Positions 5,603 through 5,679 of a DNA stretch of 5,679 nucleotides are shown one piece after another (within the stretch, counting starts at the first letter, position 1; every line of letters begins with the position of its first letter). The stretch lies in contig JACMIV010000157.1 in the NCBI GenBank assembly GCA_014380965.1, forward strand, positions 1 through 5,679, in the 5' to 3' direction. The notes under the pieces are model-generated. The model searched no databases. It had not been told where the DNA came from and worked only from the letters and a program-made list of their open reading frames with translations. A program made the translations under genes and the position numbers. Source of the DNA: Rhizobiaceae bacterium (GTDB lineage: Bacteria; Pseudomonadota; Alphaproteobacteria; Rhizobiales; Rhizobiaceae).

Positions 5603-5679
5603 CTACACCAGCATCCCGAGCGGATTTTCGATGTGGCGCTTGAAGGCGACCATGAGTTCGGCTCCGAGCGCGCCGTCGA
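5603..5679 (-). CDS. pdhC: 3' end of pdhC, dihydrolipoyl acetyltransferase (PDH E2), truncated by the window edge
   Basis: Only the last 24 codons and a TAG stop are in the window. The peptide ends GAELMVAFKRHIENPLGMLV, the characteristic C-terminus of alphaproteobacterial PDH E2, where the preceding DGA belongs to the conserved catalytic-domain end. E2 moves the acetyl group from its lipoyl arm to CoA and forms the core of the complex. The lipoyl and E1/E3-binding domains, which would confirm it, lie outside the window. Assignment rests on this short tail plus the lpdA and lipA context; OGDH E2 (sucB) is less likely because its C-terminus differs. Confidence 0.82.
   Translation of the reverse strand, partial: DGALGAELMVAFKRHIENPLGMLV

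Overview
The window reads as ordinary chromosomal DNA from a GC-rich alphaproteobacterium, most likely in the Hyphomicrobiales (rhizobia and relatives). Supporting signs are a fused IspDF enzyme, a rhizobial-type LpdA with an extra segment before its NAD domain, an SGNH esterase between the pyruvate dehydrogenase E2 and E3 genes, and the order lpdA - small GlsB-like membrane protein - lipA - COQ10/RatA facing ispDF-cinA. The genus cannot be fixed from the sequence alone. All codons look like one GC-rich genome. I saw no tRNA, rRNA, CRISPR array, insertion sequence or phage gene.

Layout. Bases 2-820 (+) hold the 3' part of ispDF, and 817-1335 (+) a stand-alone CinA C-terminal-domain protein (PncC type) that overlaps it by 4 bases. 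Every other gene is on the minus strand. Reading from the right edge these are the last 24 codons of pdhC (5603-5679), an SGNH/GDSL arylesterase-like gene (4954-5592), lpdA (3485-4939), a 390-base noncoding gap with hairpins and a possible promoter (3095-3484), a GlsB/YeaQ/YmgE-family membrane protein (2834-3094), lipA (1806-2780) and a COQ10/RatA START-domain gene (1311-1793). The COQ10/RatA gene and pncC converge and their 3' ends overlap by 25 bases.

How the genes work together. The minus-strand block serves lipoate-dependent pyruvate oxidation. PdhC (E2) carries the lipoyl arm, LpdA (E3) reoxidises it, and LipA inserts the two sulfurs that make the lipoyl group. The COQ10-like protein links loosely to respiratory quinone. 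On the plus strand, IspDF makes the isoprenoid precursor MEcPP, which feeds among other things the quinone side chain, and PncC recycles pyridine nucleotide. Tight spacing suggests pdhC-SGNH-lpdA is one transcript and lipA-COQ10 another, with glsB either leading the second or transcribed separately.

I did not find a convincing undescribed system. The points most worth a second look are the SGNH hydrolase inside the PDH operon, the paired bulged hairpins and palindromes in the lpdA-glsB gap, and an in-frame A AAA AAG heptamer in lipA. All are modest.
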